From Paracoccaceae bacterium (GTDB taxonomy: Bacteria; Pseudomonadota; Alphaproteobacteria; Rhodobacterales; Rhodobacteraceae): 9,229 nucleotides of DNA. Under the pieces are notes generated by a model. It ran no database searches and was not told where the DNA came from. It saw only the letters and a list, made by a program, of their open reading frames with translations. The position numbers and the translations under genes are program-made. Where the stretch lies: assembly GCA_027030435.1 (NCBI GenBank), contig JALVEX010000290.1, positions 1 through 9,229 of the forward strand. The letters are read 5' to 3'. How positions within the stretch are numbered: the first letter of the stretch is position 1; the number at the start of each line of letters is the position of its first letter. Shown here piece by piece: positions 6,674-9,229 of this stretch.

Positions 6674-6708
6674 GGATGCCTCCGGCGGGGATATTTATCG
6701 ACCAGTGA
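6674..6708 (+). repeat. Short interspersed repeat, copy 2 (between the PBP gene and sco)
   Basis: This is the second copy of the element at 507-541: 23 identical bases, then 8 of 12 matching, in the same orientation relative to the window. It lies 57 bp after the PBP stop and 41 bp before the end of the convergent sco gene. The whole gap 6618-6748 holds no gene. Apart from this repeat it contains only a 7-bp dyad with a long loop (6632-6638 and 6654-6660) that is not a convincing terminator. Confidence 0.75.
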
Positions 6709-6748
6709 TCGCCATCTCATGCTGTATGTGGCCGGTTTCGGCGCGGGA

Positions 6749-7378
6749 TCACTTCCTGGCGGCTTCGATGAAACAGGCGAGGCGATCGGCCATTTCTTCG
6801 GGTGTCACGTTGCGATCGAAGAAATCGACGAACCCGTATCCCGGCATCATGAAATAGGTATAGGTGGAATGATCCATGAGGTAGTATTCGGGATCGCCAT
6901 CTTCCTGCTTCTTGTAATAGGTCCGATAGGCTTTCGAAGCCGCCTTGACCTGCTCCGGCGTACCGGTGAGGCCCAGCATGCGCGGGTGCATCACATCGGT
7001 GAATTCGCGCAGCTGCTCGGGGGTATCGCGTTCCGGGTCGATCGAGATGAACACCGGTTTCACCTCGATCCCGCGCTCTTCGAGGATGCGCACCGCTTCG
7101 GCGTTGCGCGCATTGTCGAGCGGGCAGACATCGGGGCAGAAGGTATATCCGAAATAGATGAGCGTGGGGCCGGTGATCACGTCCTTGTCGGTAACGGTAT
7201 TTCCGTTCTCGTCCACGAGCGTGAAAGGGCCGCCGATATTTCCCGGACCACCGGCGATCTTGCTTGTCCTGCAGGCCGCGAAGGGATCATCCGAACCTGC
7301 GAAGTAGGTCTTGTAGAGGAGAAGGCCGGTGAGGGCGGCGGCGATGACGAGGGCTATGGCTATCAGGGATCTGGGCAT
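6749..7378 (-). CDS. senC: SCO1/SenC family copper chaperone (PrrC-like)
   Basis: This 209-residue protein has an N-terminal membrane anchor (about 4-22) and a periplasmic thioredoxin-like domain. Sco proteins deliver copper to the CuA or CuB site of cytochrome oxidases, and in Rhodobacter SenC/PrrC is also linked to redox signalling through RegB/PrrB. The copper-binding motif is CPDVC (C81 and C85, after YFGYTF), with the distant ligand H170 in MDHSTYTYFM. FISIDPERDTP (110-120) is a further family signature. Additional cysteines sit at C36, just after the anchor, and C202. The ATG at 7378 follows CGGAG, 6 bases away (complement of 7385-7389). It is divergent from regB across 73 bp, the arrangement known from Rhodobacter, but the gene expected behind it (regA) is absent: the next gene is the convergent PBP. 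Assignment to the family is firm; the symbol reflects the regB neighbourhood. Confidence 0.95.
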   Translation of the reverse strand: MPRSLIAIALVIAAALTGLLLYKTYFAGSDDPFAACRTSKIAGGPGNIGGPFTLVDENGNTVTDKDVITGPTLIYFGYTFCPDVCPLDNARNAEAVRILEERGIEVKPVFISIDPERDTPEQLREFTDVMHPRMLGLTGTPEQVKAASKAYRTYYKKQEDGDPEYYLMDHSTYTYFMMPGYGFVDFFDRNVTPEEMADRLACFIEAARK

Positions 7379-7451
7379 GTCGGGCTCCGTATTGTTCCGG
7401 GCCGTTAGATGCGCTCTTTCGGCGCGCTTTGCAATACGCTAGCCTGATGCC
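7379..7451. promoter_or_regulatory. Divergent sco-regB promoter region with a perfect dyad
   Basis: Both genes must be transcribed from these 73 bp. CGTATTG (7388-7394) and CAATACG (7432-7438) are a perfect 7-bp inverted repeat with one arm close to each start codon, so each gene reads CAATACG shortly before its ATG. Between the arms, 7411-7432 contains, on the minus strand, two similar A-rich/GCGC blocks 11 bp apart (GCAAAGCGCG and CGAAAGAGCGC). Autoregulation by RegA of this intergenic region is known in Rhodobacter, but I cannot assign a RegA site with confidence. No clear -35/-10 pair stands out. Confidence 0.4.
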
Positions 7452-8876
7452 ATGAAAGGCGCGCATGAAATGGCGGACACGACAGACGGCAGCCCCTCAA
7501 TCCTCACCCAGACGGCGCAAAGCGATTTCATCCGGTTGCGCACATTCGTGGTGCTCCGCTGGATCGCGATCATCGGGCAGATCATCGCCGTTTCGATGGC
7601 GGTCATCACCTTTGAAATTGCCCTTGATCTCGGGCTTGTCTTTCTCGTCATCGGTGCGCTCATCGCCGCCAATCTGATTGCGATGGCACTCTATCCCCAG
7701 AACAAGCGCCTCACGGATCGGGAAGCTGCATTCATGCTGTTGTTCGATATTCTTCAGCTTTCCGTTCTCCTCTATCTCACCGGCGGGCTGAACAACCCCT
7801 TTGCGCTCCTCATCCTTGCGCCTGTCACCATTGCCGCGTCCGTGCTTGATCTGCGTGCAACGCTTCTTGTGGGCGCCATTGCGATCATAGCCGTTTCCAT
7901 TCTCGGCTTTCATCACATGCCGCTGCACACCCGTGACGGAACCGAACTGCACATGCCGCCGATCTTCATCTTCGGCTTCTGGGCTTCGATCGTGATCGGA
8001 GCCATTTTTCTCGGCTTTTATGCCCGCCTCGTGACAAACGAGATCCGCTCCATGTCACACGCCCTGCTGGCAACGCAGATGGCACTTGATCGCGAGCAGA
8101 AACTTACCGATCTCGGGGGGGTCGTTGCCGCGGCGGCGCATGAGCTGGGCACGCCGCTTGCAACGATCAAGCTGGCCAGCACGGAATTGATGGAGGATCT
8201 CGAGGCACATCCCGAACTCGCCGAGGATGCGCGCCTCATTCGCGATCAGGCCGACAGGTGCCGCGATATCCTGCGCTCCATGGGGCAGGCCGGAAAGGAG
8301 GATCTGATGCTCAGATATGCCCCGCTCTCGGCCCTTCTCGAAGAAGCCGCCGCGCCGCATATGGATCGCGGCAAGGCGTTGCATTTCGATATCGCACCCG
8401 ATCCGGGCGAACCTGCCCAGGAGCCGGAAATGCGCCGCGCGCCCGAGATCATTCATGGCCTGCGCACCCTGATCCAGAACGCCGTGGATTTCGCAAAGGG
8501 CAATGTCTGGATCGAAGCGCGCTATTCGCGCGAGCGGATCATGGTGCGCATAACGGACGATGGCGAAGGCTTTCCGCCCCACCTTATCGGGCGCATCGGC
8601 GATCCTTTCATGCGCCACGGCAAATCGGCGGAGGAACAGGCCCGACGCCCTGAATACGAAGGCATGGGGCTCGGCCTTTTCATTGCCAAGACCCTTCTGG
8701 AACGTTCCGGAGCCAAACTTGATTTCGACAATTGTTCGGATCCCTTCCTGAGCGCCGATGAACGCCCCGAGAAATGCGGGGCCTTGGTGGTCGTTCACTG
8801 GCCCTATCACGTGATCGCCATTGAAGAGGCCGAATATCGCCACGCCCTGGGAGAAAACAGGCCGCTCACCGGCTGA
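7452..8876 (+). CDS. regB: Redox-sensing histidine kinase RegB/PrrB (ActS type)
   Basis: At 474 residues this is near the 460 or so known for PrrB/RegB. Six membrane helices fill about residues 30-192. The quinone-binding loop signature GGLNNPF is at 111-117, followed by ALLILAPVTI. The dimerisation and phosphoacceptor box AAAHELGTPLATIKLAS (227-243) carries H230. Redox-active C270 lies in DRCRDILRSMG, corresponding to Cys265 of Rhodobacter capsulatus RegB. The ATPase domain shows N343 in QNAVDFA, DDGEGF (369-374) and GMGLGLF (404-410). RegB phosphorylates RegA, which controls photosynthesis, respiration, carbon and nitrogen fixation genes according to oxygen. The ATG at 7452 lacks a clear Shine-Dalgarno. 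An in-frame ATG at 7470, with AAGG further upstream, would shorten the protein by 6 residues and cannot be excluded. It is divergent from sco; no response regulator gene lies in the window. Confidence 0.97.
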   Translation: MKGAHEMADTTDGSPSILTQTAQSDFIRLRTFVVLRWIAIIGQIIAVSMAVITFEIALDLGLVFLVIGALIAANLIAMALYPQNKRLTDREAAFMLLFDILQLSVLLYLTGGLNNPFALLILAPVTIAASVLDLRATLLVGAIAIIAVSILGFHHMPLHTRDGTELHMPPIFIFGFWASIVIGAIFLGFYARLVTNEIRSMSHALLATQMALDREQKLTDLGGVVAAAAHELGTPLATIKLASTELMEDLEAHPELAEDARLIRDQADRCRDILRSMGQAGKEDLMLRYAPLSALLEEAAAPHMDRGKALHFDIAPDPGEPAQEPEMRRAPEIIHGLRTLIQNAVDFAKGNVWIEARYSRERIMVRITDDGEGFPPHLIGRIGDPFMRHGKSAEEQARRPEYEGMGLGLFIAKTLLERSGAKLDFDNCSDPFLSADERPEKCGALVVVHWPYHVIAIEEAEYRHALGENRPLTG

Positions 8877-8909
8877 AGGGCCTGCCTGCGCCGCGCTTGC
8901 CGCATGTGG

Positions 8910-8924
8910 TTAACACGGCATTAA
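8910..8924 (+). promoter_or_regulatory. CtrA-type binding site TTAA-N7-TTAA
   Basis: TTAA at 8910-8913 and at 8921-8924 are separated by exactly 7 bases, the full consensus for the alphaproteobacterial cell-cycle regulator CtrA. The flanks extend it to a perfect inverted repeat GGTTAA/TTAACC (8908-8926), and the right side reads TTAACCAT, a known extended CtrA half-site. It lies in the 98-bp gap after regB, 50 bp before the ATG at 8975, close to where a promoter is expected. Binding is inferred from sequence only. Confidence 0.6.
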
Positions 8925-8974
8925 CCATTAGCCGCCAAACTGGCACCATTCATGCAGCAATCGCGGTATCCCAT

Positions 8975-9229
8975 ATGCAGGCACTGTCGCCCCTCGCACT
9001 CATCCTCACATTTGGGATCTCCCTCATCGCAGCGCTTCTGGCGCTCTGGATCGCGCCCCGCTGGCGGCCAGGGCGAATGCACAGGCGAACCGCGCCGGAG
9101 GATGAGGGAGAAACGGTCTTCCTCCTTGATGGCGAAGATCTGGTGGACGCCACGGCACCGGCCCGGCAATTCCTTGAGGCGGCCGAGCCCAAGGGCAGCG
9201 ATCGGGCACGTCTGCTGGCCCTTCTCCTG
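8975..9229 (+). CDS. Membrane protein, probable N-terminus of a DivL-like PAS sensor kinase (cut by window end)
   Basis: The frame is open from ATG 8975 to the last base, giving 85 residues with no stop. A hydrophobic segment at about 5-27 (LSPLALILTFGISLIAALLA) is a single membrane anchor. It is followed by a basic cytoplasmic linker (28-40) and then TVFLLDGEDLVDAT (47-60), which resembles the first strands of the divergent PAS domain in Rhodobacterales DivL-type kinases. The kinase core is outside the window, so the family is an inference. From memory, such a kinase gene, often followed by tsaE, lies beside regB in related genomes. No earlier ATG, GTG or TTG gives a longer frame between regB and this start, and no strong Shine-Dalgarno precedes it. 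A CtrA box lies 50 bp upstream. DivL controls CtrA phosphorylation in Caulobacter and Rhodobacter. Minus-strand frames over this region look like shadows. Confidence 0.6.
   Translation, partial: MQALSPLALILTFGISLIAALLALWIAPRWRPGRMHRRTAPEDEGETVFLLDGEDLVDATAPARQFLEAAEPKGSDRARLLALLL

Noticed and set aside
6635..7408. Plus-strand frame of 257 codons opposite sco
   Set aside because: Antisense to a gene with complete SCO motifs, and it has no recognisable domain of its own.
8858..8884. CAGGCC/GGCCTG dyad around the regB stop codon as a terminator
   Set aside because: Six pairs with a 15-base loop and no T run; the stem begins inside the coding sequence.
8921..9209. Minus-strand frames near the right edge
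   Set aside because: They are short, arginine-rich and mutually overlapping, while the plus-strand frame shows a membrane segment and PAS-like onset and stays open to the edge.

Overview
The window looks like chromosomal DNA of an alphaproteobacterium, most probably Rhodobacteraceae (Rhodobacterales). The evidence is GC-rich coding sequence, cobalamin C-methyltransferases of the CobJ/CobM type, a divergent SenC/PrrC-RegB redox pair, a glnK-amtB operon, a CtrA-type TTAA-N7-TTAA box, and a short interspersed repeat of a kind I recall from this group. I cannot fix the genus. I see no phage, insertion sequence, CRISPR array, tRNA or rRNA. The gene content is core or housekeeping rather than accessory.

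Layout: (1) 1-1348, plus strand: the 3' end of cobJ and all of cobM, successive steps of corrin-ring methylation, separated by 58 bp that carry copy 1 of the repeat. (2) 1403-2352: a 116-residue protein of unknown function on plus and an L,D-transpeptidase on minus. They converge so tightly that both stop codons lie in one CTAG palindrome. (3) 2455-4199, minus strand: the nitrogen module glnK-amtB with a hairpin terminator behind amtB. (4) 4200-4442: a 243-bp divergent intergenic region, AT-rich in the middle, with three GCACAA repeats. (5) 4443-6617, plus: a bifunctional class A penicillin-binding protein. (6) 6618-6748: a convergent gap with copy 2 of the repeat. (7) 6749-8876: sco/senC on minus and regB on plus, divergent across 73 bp. 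(8) 8877-9229: a CtrA box, then the first 85 codons of a membrane protein that looks like the N-terminus of a DivL-type PAS sensor kinase.

Functional connections: GlnK and AmtB form the usual ammonium-sensing and uptake pair, in which GlnK blocks the AmtB channel when nitrogen is plentiful. Sco (copper delivery to cytochrome oxidase) and RegB (quinone- and redox-sensing kinase) link respiration to global redox control. The partner regulator gene regA, which I expect downstream of senC by analogy with Rhodobacter, is not there. The class A PBP and the L,D-transpeptidase both act on peptidoglycan but are not in one operon.

I found no convincing new multi-gene system. The best leads are the CtrA box in front of the DivL-like gene, the repeat pair, the missing regA, and the uncharacterised 116-residue protein.
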